DNA of 64,000 nucleotides from Meconema thalassinum (Eukaryota > Arthropoda > Insecta > Orthoptera > Tettigoniidae), in contig OX336389.2 in assembly GCA_946902985.2 (NCBI GenBank), forward strand, positions 341,346,444-341,410,443. The letters run 5' to 3'. Made by a program: the position numbers and the translations under genes. This document shows, one piece after another, positions 1-11,479 of this stretch. The notes under the pieces are model-generated. The model saw only the letters and a list, made by a program, of their open reading frames with translations. It ran no database searches and was not told the DNA's origin. Every line of letters begins with the position of its first letter. The stretch's first letter is position 1.

Positions 1-254
1 ATTTTCTATGATATTGTCGTTCGTAATAATTTGCTTGATAGCGTTTTCTAAGACATAGAAAACCTATCTGTATGCTTATAATTTTTATAAAATGCTCCGA
101 AAATATCTTAATAATAATTATAATAAATTAATAATAATAATAAATTAACATGAAAAATTCTCATGGCTGAACAATTTGCCGCGTAAATAAATATAGAATG
201 GCTTCCTACTGACTTATGCCAGTGGCATAAAAACCCCTCGAAAAACACGTTACA
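1..254 (-). mobile_element. Gypsy-B LTR, truncated by window edge
   Basis: On the minus strand this reads as the first 254 bases of the LTR found complete at 26786-28176 and 62245-63599. It begins TGTAACGTG at 254. The rest lies left of the window, so I cannot tell a solo LTR from the end of a full element. It sits inside the Gypsy-A 5' LTR, so it is younger. The bases at 255-258 (AGAA) would be one copy of its 4-bp target duplication. Confidence 0.9.
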
Positions 255-1412
255 AGAAGAGTTTGTTCAAGTTTGTTTCTTGAACAATATTCACAATGGA
301 CGTGGATATCTAATAAAGTTACTAATTTTCTTTGCATGAAGTAAGAAAATGCATTGAAATGGGAGTTTAGATTTGAAATACCGTGCAAGAAAGGAATTGT
401 AGACGTAAATGAGTTACGTATTTTCACGAGAGGAGACTGAGGAGTCTCAAGTTTTTCTAGTATTGATCACAGCGATTGTGACGTCGTTTGAGAGTATTTA
501 AGGAACGTTCTGTACAGGGTGTTTAAGAAATAATGTGATTGTTGTATAATTTTGGAAGAGGAGTGTGGAGTGAAGGTCAAATGCCATGCACTTCGAGTAT
601 TCACGTTTATCAGAGAATTGTTAACAGAGCAAAGAATTTCAGGAATTTTTCAAGATTTAATGATCAAATGGGAAAAGACAAAGTAAGAACAGTGCTTAGC
701 TTAAATGTTTGTCACTTATGTTCTATTGATTTAGACAAGTATTTATACTTTCAACCGATAGAGTTGCGGTGTTTGTTACGGAAGTCGAGTGGTAAAGACT
801 CATTTGTAATAGACAATTTAATCTTTTCAACACAATTAAGTGTATATTTGTGCGAACCATGAATTAGTGTAAATATGGTTCAGAGATGAAACGGATTGTA
901 TAAAATAGGGTAATGTTTACAAATCATGCCGTTTCATAATTTTTCTTATTATATCAGTGTCACGTTTAGTTTATTTTTGAGATTATTTTATTGCAGTGTC
1001 AAGGAGACAATATTCACAGACAGGCAGTCAGTTATATTTGTACTTTTCTTAGCACAATAAACGGCTGGCGCTCCTTAGCGAATCAGTCAATTTTTATCTT
1101 AGCTGACATCGTTTTCATTGTCGTCATCGCCGAAAATAGTACTGCTAGGTATGGATACAGGCGCTCACTATAGATTAACCTTATCACCCCTCGAGATTGG
1201 AGTTTCTCGATTTGCTCTAAATGTAAATGATAGTAGAAATTTGTACCTAGGCTGGTAGTACTATTTTCTTACAATATATCTACCCTATGTGTTCCTGGAA
1301 TTCCCAATTTTTACTTAGCAGACAATGGTAAAATTTTTGAGCTGGGTAATTTCGTGTCTGCAATCCTTTACAGTGCAGCGGATATAGGTACTGATTGGTG
1401 AATTCGGGCGCA
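255..1412 (+). repeat. Gypsy-A 5' LTR, right part
   Basis: Nearly identical to 10134-11292. Both copies diverge immediately after the sequence GGGCGCA, which fixes the LTR right end at 1412 and gives a canonical CA terminus. The left end is replaced by the Gypsy-B LTR. Small open frames inside (for example 991-1173) recur in the other LTR only because the LTRs are copies. Confidence 0.88.
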
Positions 1413-1431
1413 TATAGATGGATGTATTAAA

Positions 1432-1452
1432 TGGCAGGCCCATCCGTGGGGC
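1432..1452 (+). promoter_or_regulatory. Candidate tRNA primer-binding site of Gypsy-A
   Basis: The stretch starts TGGCAGGCCC and ends GTGGGGC, resembling the lysine-tRNA primer sites of many Gypsy elements but with extra bases. It starts 20 bases after the LTR end, farther than usual. The assignment rests on similarity and position only. The rest of 1413-1884 is untranslated leader. Confidence 0.4.
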
Positions 1453-1884
1453 ACTCGAAAGAGGTACTCGAGAGAGGCAGTGGAAGCACTCGAGAGTGAG
1501 GCCATATATGTTTTGAGAAAAAAATGCCGATCCCAAATTTAATGATTGTTGAGGTGAACACAACATCAGCAGATTAGTGGAGTACATTACAGTTGTGAGG
1601 CATATTTCTAGAACCAGCTAACGACAATTGGTCATGTAATATTAATTAAAAGTAAATTCACGTTGTTAAATATAAGTTAAGTCGGATGATAGAATGAAAT
1701 GATGTCGGTTCAGTAAAATGGGACAATAAAATATACGAGATAACTCGCGATTTTAATAGACTTAAGTAGTATTAAGATGTTCAATACGTTCCGTCGCTAG
1801 TATAAAATGTATACGTTGGTCAATTCTGGATATTCACTTGTATTTTTTGTAGTTGATACTTCCCTAAGTCTCAAGAAAGAAGAA

Positions 1885-4139
1885 ATGTCAACGAACGATA
1901 TGACGTTCATAAGAACGATGTTAGAAACTATGAAGGAAGGTCAAGTGTATTGACCAAAGATCTTGAAGCCCTCCACCAATTAACACACAATAACATTAAA
2001 CAAATGAAAACCGAGATTCAGAAATCTGTAGCTACTGTGAAATCGGAAGTCAAGGCAGAGTTGTCGGTTGCTCAAACACTCACCAAGGCTAGTATAACGT
2101 TAGCACAGGAAGAAGCCAAGTTAGCTTTAGAAAAGGCCAGAAAGGAAGATAGACTAGCTAGAGAAAAGGAAAGGGAAGAAACTAGGTTAGCTAGAGAAAA
2201 GGAAAGGGAAGAAACTAGGTTAGCTAGAGAAAAGGAAAGGGAAGAAATCAGGTTAGCTCAAGAGAAGGCACAGGAGGAGATTAGGCTAACATTAGAAAAA
2301 GCATGAGAGGAAGACAGGAAAATAGAAGAAGAGGCTAACAGGATAAGAGCAGAGATGAGATTAGCTCAAGAAAAAGCTCGCCAGGAGGGCAGATTGAGTC
2401 AGGAGCAGGCTAGATTAGAAGATAGAAAAATCCAAGCCGAAATAAGAGCAGCACAGGAAGAGGTTAGGAAAAATCAGGAAAAAGCGCAGGAAGAAGCTAG
2501 GAAAATTCATGATGAGGCCAGGAATAATCAGGAAAAGGCTCAGAAAATTCTAGAAAGGGCAGGAAATGCACAGGAAGAATTGAAAACTTCATTTAACCAA
2601 GTCAAACAGGACATTAGTCTTACTAAAACAGAAGTAGGAAATTTAAGATCCGACATGATAGGCAAAGTGTCAGAAGTGAAATTAGCTAACAGTAACCACA
2701 TGATAGAGCTAGAAAAAAAATTACAGGCTAGTATTAGCTCCATTAAGGAAGAAAACACTACACATCATGTACACATTTCAGGTGCCCAGAACAGACTCAA
2801 GGAGCAACTTGACAGTCTAAATGACACTGTTGGTGAATTACAGGTCAAGTTGGAAGGTCAAAGGAAATTAATTGAAGATGGTATTAATGTGGATATAAAT
2901 GCTTCTATTGTAAAGGCAGTTACGGACATGAAGGAGGAGGTCGTAACAGTCACTACTAAAATTGTATCTGAAATCCATCATAAATTATCTAACGATATTA
3001 AAGCCATAGAATTATGTTCAAACATAAATGTTAGTAAAGTACGTGAAGATCTATCCAAGCGGATAGATACGTTGCAGATCAATAACGTAGCCACGCTGAC
3101 AGATATTGTAAATAAAACAGATTTAAATAATTCAGACGAACTTGACAAGGTTAAACGTACAGTCGATGACATAAACATAGAACTGGCGAAAATTCGATCG
3201 AGGCAGGAAAAGGAAACCAGCGAAATGGAACAGCAATTAAGGTCACTCACGATTGGGGATGCTACATTTTCATCTACGTTGAGAGCTGAAGTCAGGGAGG
3301 ACATCAGGAAGGACTTAACTAGATTCTTTCAAGTAAGAGATGAAAAATTGAAGGAAGAAATCAGGAAATTAGAGGCTAGGACAGACAAGATAGAAGAGGA
3401 TAAGGAAAGCGTGGTTAGTCAACAGCAGATTCCGAAATCCAGCTTTAACTTCATTCGAGAGCCATTTCAAACAGAAACAGGGGAACTTGGAGGAGACTTT
3501 GAACCTTACCACAGTAGGTCAAATGTCAACATTATCGTGATCAAGAATAATGACGAAAAGCCTAATAAATTCAGCGGGGTTGGAAATATCACTGCTGTGG
3601 AATTTCTTAGAGACATGAGATCGTATCTAGAGGATAACAGAATACCTCGTGAAAGACATATGAGAGTAGTTGAGAAATACTTGGACTCAGAAGCATTAGT
3701 TTGGCACAGAGCTTTCAGGTATACTTATCATACATTTGAAGAATTCGCTATTGCTCTACAGAAGCGATTCTGGAGCAAGGAACTTCAACAAGACATACGC
3801 GCCGAAATTTACTCGAAAAAGTATGCTTATTCTAGTCCGACGAAGTACGCAAGCTTCTTTACAAAACAATTAGCACGCTTGCAGTATCTGCAACTTCCAT
3901 TGGCAGAAGAAGACTTAGTACATGCTATTTCATGCCAGTTACCAACGGAAGTTAGAAGGCACCTCATTTCGGCAAACGTAAAAACATTAGAGGGGATGGC
4001 AGAAATTTTGAGGAGACTGGATCACACGTCAAATGTGTCCAACAACTCAACTGGAAACCAGAACCAGAGAAGCAGAAATCAGGAACATAGAGAGATCCAC
4101 ACCATCCACATTGATCAAACGCAGCACAGAGGAAAATAA
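1885..4139 (+). pseudogene. gag: Gypsy-A gag, broken
   Basis: Gag would form the virus-like particle. The best start is the ATG at 1885 (MSTNDMTFIR...). That frame stops after 22 codons, and the long frame resumes at 1950, which points to a 1-base indel near 1940-1950. A TGA at 2304-2306 interrupts the long frame, probably a C-to-T change of CGA; the frame is open on both sides. The N-terminal half is a charged coiled coil with an 11-residue repeat. The C-terminal part (about 3540-4030) has a retrotransposon capsid fold signature, with conserved W and F positions (EALVWHRAF, LQKRFW). No CCHC zinc knuckle is seen. The end is overlapped by the next frame at 4033. Confidence 0.85.
2151..2249 (+). 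repeat. 33-bp coding minisatellite in gag
   Basis: Three head-to-tail 33-bp units (2151-2183, 2184-2216, 2217-2249) encode the 11-residue unit RLAREKEREET with almost no variation. An 11-residue period is a hendecad coiled-coil repeat. More degenerate versions continue on both sides to about 2570. Confidence 0.9.
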
Positions 4140-4494
4140 AAATGGAGTAGGACCAACTAGATCAAGAATGTATGGACAACATCGTTTTCAACCAGGTTAT
4201 CAGAGACCTAGAGAAGGAAGACCATACGAAACTCAGAGATGGGATGAAAATCAAAGATGGAGAAACAGCTACCACCAAAGAAACAATGATTATCGCAGAG
4301 AGGGATATTACAATAGAGATAACCCGACGAATAATTATGGATATCGAGGATATCAAAACTGGAGGAACACGAACAATTATTCGAGACAGCAACAACAGCA
4401 GAATCAACAAAACCAAGGATGGAGAAACAATAATAATGTGAGGAGGTACTACGATGATAGAGAGAGAAAGTCAAGAATACCTGAGGAACCTTAG
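4033..4494 (+). pseudogene. Gypsy-A gag C-terminal basic tail (frame +1)
   Basis: This frame overlaps the end of the capsid frame and is shifted by one base. From about 4140 it encodes a tail rich in R, Q, N, Y and G (runs such as QQQQQNQQNQ) with no CCHC motif. Such low-complexity basic tails can replace zinc knuckles as the RNA-binding nucleocapsid. The overlap could be a programmed frameshift or plain decay; with several other frameshifts in this copy, decay is more likely. Confidence 0.65.
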
Positions 4495-5239
4495 AGAAAG
4501 GGAAGAAAGAAACGCACGAAACCAAAATCAGGGACAGCGTAACCAAAATCAGGAATCTCAGCCCGGAACAAGCAGAGACCGGAGCAAGGAAGACCCAGGA
4601 GGGGTACAAAAAAAAAACTTCAAATTCCAAAAAGTAAAGGAGGATGAGAACAGCACCGTAACCAGACATGTAATCGAGATAAACGAGTTATATCAAGCCA
4701 CGAACGAAGATCTCCTGTATGAGCGAGAAGAACCGAAAACAGGAAGAGTAGCGAGGCTACCCATCATAGAAATAGTATCAGAAGGTGAATGCCTGAGAAC
4801 ACTCCTAGATACGGGGGCGACAGCATCAATTTTGTCAGAGAACTGTTTTCACAGATTGAAAGATGGTAATTCACTCACAGCAATGCCCGTTTCAACTATC
4901 AAAGTCAGGGGTGTATTCAATGATAAGACCATGAAGTGTAAAGTTCAGGCATTAATGGAATTCTCCATAAATGAATACAAATATGAGCAGATATTCATAG
5001 TCTTGAACCAGATAAATTTCGGTGCTATTCTAGGTATTGATTTTATAACTAAGACAGGAGCCGTAATTGACTTGAGTAACGGAGTCATAAGATTTAATGA
5101 AGGCCAATATCAGCCAGAGAACACGAAGAAGGAGGAGAATGAGTGTAGTCTGATTGACGGAAACTACAGAAGAAAATCTAGTAAGAATAGTCATGGAAGT
5201 CGAAGCAGAAGGAATACCTCACTATGGCAAGAAGATTGA
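4454..5239 (+). pseudogene. pro: Gypsy-A aspartic protease region
   Basis: A retropepsin-like domain that would cleave the Gag-Pol polyprotein. The catalytic motif is LLDTGATAS (D-T-G), followed about 85 residues later by the ILGIDF motif typical of Ty3/Gypsy proteases. The first 90 residues are a basic, Q/N-rich linker. The frame ends at 5239, while RT continues in another frame from 5154, again an offset of one base. Confidence 0.85.
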
Positions 5240-5951
5240 GAACTTTGAAGATCAGAGAGAGAGATTAGAAGAATTGGTCACGACTTTTGCAGATGTATTT
5301 AACGATAAACCAGGCATTATCAGAGGATATAAATATCAGATCAAGCTCACAGATAACACACCTTTTCAAAAGAAATTGTATCCAATTCCGGAGAAATATC
5401 AATCAGAAGTAACAGAGCTAATAAAATGCATGGAAAAGGACGGTATTATAAGAAAGCAAGCCACTCCTTATTTAAACCCTCTTACAGTCGTAAAGAAGGC
5501 AGATGGAAGTCTGAGACTATGCTTAGATGCCAGGGGCATTAATACTCTTCTGTTAAAAGAATATGACAGGCCACCAAAAATCAGAGAACTACTGAGGAGA
5601 TTCAAGAATGAAACCTGTTTCTCAGTGATTGATTTAACTGCCGCATTTCATCAAATAGAGCTTACAGAAGACAGCAAATGTTACACAGGGTTCATGTTCA
5701 ACCAAACCTGTTACGTGTATCAGAGAGTACCTTATGGATTGGTAAATTCAAGTCCAGCACTCATTAGAGCCTTGGATGATAAGTTGAGTGATGAAGTAAA
5801 ACAATTTGCCATTTGCTACGGGGACGATATTACCATATCTTCAGAAACGCCAGAGCAACATTTCATGCATTTGAAGAAGCTATTTGAGAACCTCAGAAGT
5901 GCAAACATCAAGGTGAAATTGAATAAATGCCCTTTCTTGGACATACCATAG
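5154..5951 (+). pseudogene. pol: Gypsy-A reverse transcriptase, fingers and palm
   Basis: The RT core would copy element RNA into DNA. Visible motifs are YPIPEKY near the N-terminus, LRLCLDARGIN, motif A (FSVIDLTAAFHQIEL), RVPYGLVNSSPA in place of the common LPFGL, and the catalytic box CYGDDITIS. The catalytic box is Y-G-D-D; most Gypsy elements have I, V, L or A at the second position. The frame breaks at about 5935 (KCPFL), where the next ORF continues in another frame, consistent with loss of one base in a T/C run. Confidence 0.9.
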
Positions 5952-6346
5952 ACAAATTCGGTTACCACCCGAATGAAGACAAGATAGAAGCAATATTGAA
6001 GTTTCCCAAACCCAAGAAAATCAAAGACATCCGAGCTTTTGCGGGTCTTTGCCAGTTTTTCAGTAGTCATTGTCCACGTTATTCAGAGATCATGGCACCA
6101 CTACATGAGCTTCTAAAGAAGAACAATAGATGGAAATGGGATGCAGCTGCCGAGAATGCCTTTATTCAAGCAAAGGAAATGCTCAGAGACAACATAAAAT
6201 TGGAATACCCAGATTTCGAAAGATCATTCATAGTAGAAACTGACGCTTCACGAATTGTATTAGCACAGTCTTGTATCAGAAGGATCAAGATGGCAACCAT
6301 CACTATATTTCTTTCAGCAGTAGGAAGTTACGCACGCAAGAGTTGA
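5927..6346 (+). pseudogene. pol: Gypsy-A RT thumb/connection and start of RNase H
   Basis: Continues RT after the frameshift: LGHTIDKFGYHPNEDKI is the classic end of the RT palm, followed by IRAFAGLCQFF (the usual LGL-NYYR region). The C-terminal part begins RNase H with the first catalytic aspartate in FIVETDAS. The frame is lost after about 6260, where the following frame takes over. Confidence 0.85.
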
Positions 6347-6600
6347 ATTATTTCACGACGGAGCTTGAAGCTTTAGCCGTCATAAATGCCCTACAAACCT
6401 TGAAAAAACTATTGCTGGGACACAAGATTATAATCAGAACGGATCACAAAGCACTGGAATTCATGTTAAAGTCTGACTTATCGAGCGATCGGATGACCAG
6501 ATGGACGATGTTTTTACAACAATTTGATGCCACGATAGTTCATGTTCCTGGTAAAGACAACCTACTAGCAGATATTCTTTCCAAGACATCCGACTCCTAA
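6271..6600 (+). pseudogene. pol: Gypsy-A RNase H, C-terminal part
   Basis: Contains the RNase H motifs ISFSSRKL, NYFTTELEALA (catalytic glutamate), IIIRTDHKALEF (catalytic aspartate) and HVPGKDNLLADILSK. RNase H would remove template RNA during reverse transcription. Separated from the preceding segment by a frameshift near 6265; it ends at a TAA at 6598-6600 and the integrase frame follows. Confidence 0.88.
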
Positions 6601-6649
6601 AAAGAATGTAAGAATTAACGTTATCCAGACAGACGCAGATCAGGAAACG

Positions 6650-7894
6650 TTGGATAAACTAAGAAGGATTCCTCTTTTTCAAAAGAAGCATGCACCATTT
6701 AGGAACATTTATAGATTCTTGTCAGGGAGAATGACAAGGAGGCACGCCGCATATTTCGAAACTAGAAGGAAAGCTAGACATTACATTCTCGTGGGAGAAA
6801 CTGTATGCAAATACATCGATGCTAGACACACGAAGGTGCGAGTTGCTATTCCACCTGAACTTATTGTGCCACTAATTTGGTTAGTACACAAAAGCATAGG
6901 TCATGGAGGAGTTGACAAAACATACTATACCATGTTAGAAAAGTTCTATTGGGTTAACATGCGAGAGTCCATAACCATAGTGGTCAGATCTTGTGAACTG
7001 TGTCAGAAAAACAAATACAATTCTGAACTATTGCAGGAACGACCTAAATCAATTATTCCTACAAAACCACTGGAACTGTTTAGCCAGGATATTTTTGAAC
7101 CTGCACCTAAAGGAGACAGAGGAAACCAATATGTGTTAGTCACAATGGATGCGTTTTCCAAAGTTGTAATGCTTAATCCAATGCAAAAAGCCACAACGAA
7201 AACAGTTTTATACCACTTGGAGAGAAACATTATTCCTAAGTTGGGAAAACCAGAAAGACTTCTAACGGACCATGGAACGCAATTTACCTCTGCAGAATTT
7301 CAGGGAGCGATGGATAGGTTGGATATTGTTCACCTATTTTCATCAGTTCGCAGCCCAGAGACAAATCCCATTGAAAGAACAATGCTTGAATTTTCTAAGT
7401 ACATTCGCTTGTATAGTGCAGATAATCATGCGAATTGGGTGAAGATTGTACCACTAGTAGAATTTTGCATAAATAACACGAGACATGAGAGCACCAACGA
7501 TATTCCAGTTATGTTACACTTTGAAGAGAAACCCATACGACCATGGAACGGAATCTTCAACATTCCGGAAGATAACGAACCACCGATGGACCAGAGAATC
7601 GAAGCAGCAAGAGTTCAGTTAAACAAAGCGGCTGAGAAGAGATTAAAACGCTTACAAGGGAAGAGATTCAGCGGCCCGCTAAGAGAAGGTGACCTTGTAT
7701 TGGTCAGGATTCCTGTGAAAGCAGACGTACTGAAGAAGGTATACATCAAGTTCAGTAGCCCTTTCAGGGGACCATTCAAAGTAGATACAGTCTACGGTAA
7801 CAATTGCTACAAGATCGTAAGGATTGAAGACAACAGATCCATTGGAAAATTTAACCATTCCAAATTGAAGAGATTTTACCCAAAGATCCAGTAG
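6650..7894 (+). pseudogene. int: Gypsy-A integrase, open for 414 codons
   Basis: Integrase inserts element cDNA into the chromosome. The N-terminal zinc finger is HKSIGHGG...SCELCQ (HHCC). The catalytic core shows the first D in SQDIFEPAP, the second D in LLTDHGTQF and the E in NPIERTM (DDE triad). The C-terminal part (LREGDLVLVRIPV...GPFKVDTVYGNNCYKIV) is the usual basic beta-barrel. This is the longest intact piece of pol, but it lacks its own start and is out of frame with RNase H. I list it as part of the broken pol. Confidence 0.9.
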
Positions 7895-8199
7895 ATAAAT
7901 AAATTCAGTCCCAAGAACAGAGAAACTAACTGTTATTAAAGAAAATACAGGCTATACTTTACTTTAAATTGACAACGGGGAAATGCGCCAGAATTTATTT
8001 AAGGCCATTACCAAAGAACCAATCTGGATATGAACTGGGACCCAGGAAAAATAAAAGAATGAATTAAAATCTTTTATTCCTTAAAATTCGTGAGATATGG
8101 GAAAATCTGTGTGGAAATTAGTGAAATGCTATGCATCTTAAACAATTATGGAAGGCGAGAAGGAATAATTTAAATATGGATATATATTTATTATCTGAA
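7895..8199 (+). other. Gypsy-A 3' non-coding region
   Basis: AT-rich sequence between the integrase stop and the likely 3' LTR. It contains GACAACGGGGAAATG (7971-7985), which recurs as GGCAACGGGGAAGTC at 8683-8697. No envelope-like frame is visible. A purine-rich tract near 8150-8170 could be the polypurine primer, but this is weak. Confidence 0.5.
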
Positions 8200-11100
8200 T
8201 GTAGGGAGGCCTACAATGTAAGAGCACATCACGCCACGAGGAGCGAGAGTTACGTCATGAAGGAGGAGAAGGGACGAAGGTCGAAGTACAGACTGAGTGA
8301 GGAGAGGTGATTGGAGTTACGTCACACCGGAAGAGGGGAGGCAGAGCGAGGAACTTGGCGAACGCAGAGAGCCAGAGAGAGGAGTTCTTTCCAATTTGAA
8401 ATCTCGACGAGTTAAGACCGAGAGGAGAAGCTAGTATTTATTCAGTATAGTGCCACGCTTTATGAAAGTTGGGAAAGACGAGTGAAATACAGTGGACTGG
8501 AACTTGCAAAGCAAGAAACATTCTCAAGCAGAACAGCACAGCATATAGCTCGATATTACAGTGTTTCAAACGAAGCTGTTATACATCGCATGAAAACATT
8601 TCATTTCTACAAGAAGAGCTTTATTATTACTACGATTGAACTCTTACTTGAACATTATATATAAAATGCAGTTCATAAATTGGCAACGGGGAAGTCATAA
8701 AAGTGTCATCAGTGAAACGAGAATGACCATGTGCTAAGCTGCATATGATAGGGAAGTGGAAGCTACAAAGATGAAGAGCTGAATTCCAGAATTCACAATA
8801 TGGAAAACGCAGCAGAACATCCACGCGATGCGCAAAATCACAGAACGAACCTCTACTTTTCTACAAGAGTTCTTATACATCTGGTATACTCGCAAAGACT
8901 TTTATGAAACGAACGAATTTCAACCTTGAGTAGAGATGTCAACGCAGAGATGGAGTATCGAAAGAAGAGCCAGACGACGTGCAGTGAACGAGCAAGGGAG
9001 TGCGGACGAGACAGAGTGTTTCACGGCGAGGTCGCCAACCCTGGCATGTCACCGACCTTGTTCCACTGGGGGAGAAGTCCAGCTGGTCCCGTCACAACCG
9101 GTCTACATAGCTGTGGGCGTTGCGCTCAGACATTCTTGGTTTGGCAGACGAGACAAGGTACTTCCAAGACCGCCTTCAACACAAGGTAGAGAAGAGATTG
9201 CTTTATATATGGTAGAATAGTAGTTATGTTCTGTGTTTATCCAAATTGACCAACCGTATAATTTTGTCATAGTATTTAAAATTGTGTAGATTTTGATCTA
9301 GTATTTTTCGTATTTTCTTAGGAGTCATTTTTCTTGTTCTTAGAAAATTTCAGTCACTTGGACGAAATTTATGCCTAGCGCAGTTGTTAACGTTAAAATC
9401 ATTGCAATATAAAATCGTGTAGAATTATTGATATTTGCGTTAAAATAGAACTAAATAAATATGTTTTATGCGCAGCGATGGAATGTATAATTGTGAACAA
9501 ATTAAAGCAAGAGTATAGTAAACAATTTAAAGAAAGAATATTGAACGAACTATAGAAGGCATATTGAACCAAATTTAAGTACCGCATATTTAAAAAAATT
9601 ATGTCACGAAGTGTCAAATATTTCGACAACTCATGATGTTGATTCGAGTGTCAGAAATTTATTTTCAACCAATTGTGAACAAAATTGAATTGTTACACGA
9701 CACGAAACCTGATAATAGAAAGAAGGTCAAATGCTTGATAGATGATTAAACCAATAAATACTAAATTCACAGTAATGAGACCGATAGATATGTAGATCTA
9801 TGCTGTAACGTGATAACCATATTTTCTAGTAACGAAAGTATTTCAAGAACCTTTATATATATATATATATATGTCCAATAAAAATTTAGAGCATTAAAAA
9901 GCCTAGATAAATTTGTTAAACTAATATTTTCACGAAAGGAAGATACACTTATATCTTTTATTAAATATGAATTCTTACTGATAATTCTTTAAAGGTTGCA
10001 ATAATGTGAAATTTAATTTAAACACGTGGAAAAGAGTTAAGAAAGTTAAATCACAGGGTGATCTAAAAGTAACTGTACAGAAGGTTATTGCAGAAGTGAA
10101 GTTATAGGCACGAGGAGAAGTTGTATAAGGATAGAGGAGTTTGTTAAAGTTTGTTTCATGAACAATATTCACAATGGACGTGGATATCTAATAAAGTTAC
10201 TAATTTTCCTTGCATGAAGTAAGAAAATGCATTGAAATGGGAGTTTATATTTGAAATATCGTGCAAGAAAGGAATTGTAGACGTAAATGAGTTACGTATT
10301 TTCACGAGATGAGACTGAGGAGTCTCAAGTTTTTCTAGTATTGATCACAGCGATTATGACGTTGTTTGAGTGTATTTAAAGAAAGTTCTGTACAGGGTGT
10401 TTAAGAAATAATGTGATTGTTGTATAATTTTGGAAGAGGAGTGCGGAGTGAAGGTCAAATGCCATGCACTTCGAGTATTCACGTTTATCAGAGAATTGTT
10501 AACAGAGCAAAGAATTTCAGGAATTTTTCAAGATTTAATGATCAAATGGGAAAAGACAAAGTAAGAACAGTGCTTAGCTTAAATGTTTGTCACTTATATT
10601 CTATTGATTTAGACAAGTATTTATACTTTCAACCGATAGAGTTGCGGTGTTTGTTACGGAAGTTGAGTGGTAAAGACTCATTTGTAATATAGACAATTTA
10701 ATCTTTTCAACACAATTAAGTGTATATTTGTGCGAACCATGAATTAGTGTAAATATGGTTCAGAGATGAAACGGATTGTATAAAATAGGGTAATGTTTAA
10801 AAATCATGCCGTTTCATAATTTTTCTTATTATATCAGTGTCACGTTTAGTTTATTTTTGAGATTATTTTATTGCAGTGTCAAGGAGACAATATTCACAGA
10901 CAGGCAGTCAGTTATATTTGTACTTTTCTTAGCACAATATTCGGCTGGCGCTCCTTAGCGAATCAGTCAATTTTTATCTTAGCTGACATCGTTTTCATTG
11001 TCGTCATCGCCGAAAATAGTACTGCTAGGTATGGATACAGGCGCTCACTATAGATTAACCTTATCACCCCTCGAGATTGGAGTTTCTCGATTTGCTCTAA

Positions 11101-11292
11101 ATGTAAATGATAGTAGAAATTTGTACCTAGGCTGGTAGTACTATTTTCTTACAATATATCTACCCTATGTGTTCCTGGAATTCCCAATTTTTACTTAGCA
11201 GACAATGGTAAAATTTTTGAGCTGGGTAATTTCGTGTCTGCAATCCTTTACAGTGCAGCGGATATAGGTACTCATTGGTGAATTCGGGCGCA
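8200..11292 (+). repeat. Gypsy-A 3' LTR (left boundary uncertain)
   Basis: The right end at 11292 is firm because it matches the 5' LTR end exactly. The part from 10134 matches the 5' LTR; the part before it cannot be compared because the 5' LTR is truncated. TGTAGGGAGG at 8200 or TGTAAGAGC at 8218 are plausible TG starts, giving an LTR of about 3.1 kb. Alternatively the LTR is shorter and a long 3' untranslated region precedes it. The stretch 8220-8470 is GC-richer and promoter-like. A (TA)n run lies at about 9855-9872. Confidence 0.55.
8250..8324 (+). promoter_or_regulatory. Two CRE-like TTACGTCA sites in the Gypsy-A LTR
   Basis: TTACGTCA occurs at 8250-8257 and 8317-8324, each preceded by GAG, 67 bases apart. 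The sequence matches the CREB/ATF/C-EBP type half-palindrome. Paired sites in an LTR suggest an enhancer, but binding is inference. Confidence 0.4.
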
Positions 11293-11336
11293 GTACATAC
11301 CTGTCATCGATATAGTGAGCATAAGAAGATTGATTA

Positions 11337-11467
11337 TTAACCCTCGGATACTCGCGCGGGCTACAGGTGTAGCTCAGTGATTTTGTTGTAGTGCAGAGTA
11401 TATTCTTTGCTAGGAATATTGGGAATCTCTGTAGCTGCTTGTTGACGCTGTATTTAACAGACGGGTG
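11337..11467 (+). mobile_element. Left end of a TTAA-type (piggyBac-like) element
   Basis: TTAA at 11337-11340 is followed by CCCTCGGATACTCGCGCGGG. The reverse complement of 51741-51760 reads TTAACCTTCCGACACTCGCG, matching 13 of the first 17 bases after the TTAA by eye. A sub-terminal motif ACTCGCGCGGGCTAC (11350-11364) also recurs inverted at about 50991 and 51706. A TTAA target with CCCT-like ends is typical of piggyBac. No transposase is seen here; the interior is interrupted by a SINE and a LINE. Confidence 0.45.
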
Positions 11468-11479
11468 TGTTACATTAGG

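Larger units (their letters stand above)
255..11292 (+). mobile_element. Gypsy-A LTR retrotransposon, nearly complete but inactive
   Basis: This is a Ty3/Gypsy-type element. Direct repeats (257-1412 and 10134-11292) flank gag, protease, reverse transcriptase, RNase H and integrase, in that order. No envelope gene is visible. The two repeats differ at about 20 positions that I counted over roughly 1.16 kb, so the insertion is fairly young. At least four frameshifts and one in-frame stop make it non-autonomous. Its 5' LTR is cut by the Gypsy-B LTR at 1-254, so its left target duplication cannot be seen; the right flank begins GTACA. Confidence 0.9.

Noticed and set aside
539..862. Open frames in the Gypsy-A LTRs (539-862, 991-1173, 10417-10692, 10871-11053)
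   Set aside because: These are duplicated because the LTRs are duplicated; stops and start positions vary and no domain is visible.
8926..9220. Overlapping frames at 8926-9189 and 8936-9220 as an envelope or accessory gene of Gypsy-A
   Set aside because: GC-rich LTR or UTR sequence; the two overlapping frames have no signal peptide, membrane segment or known motif.
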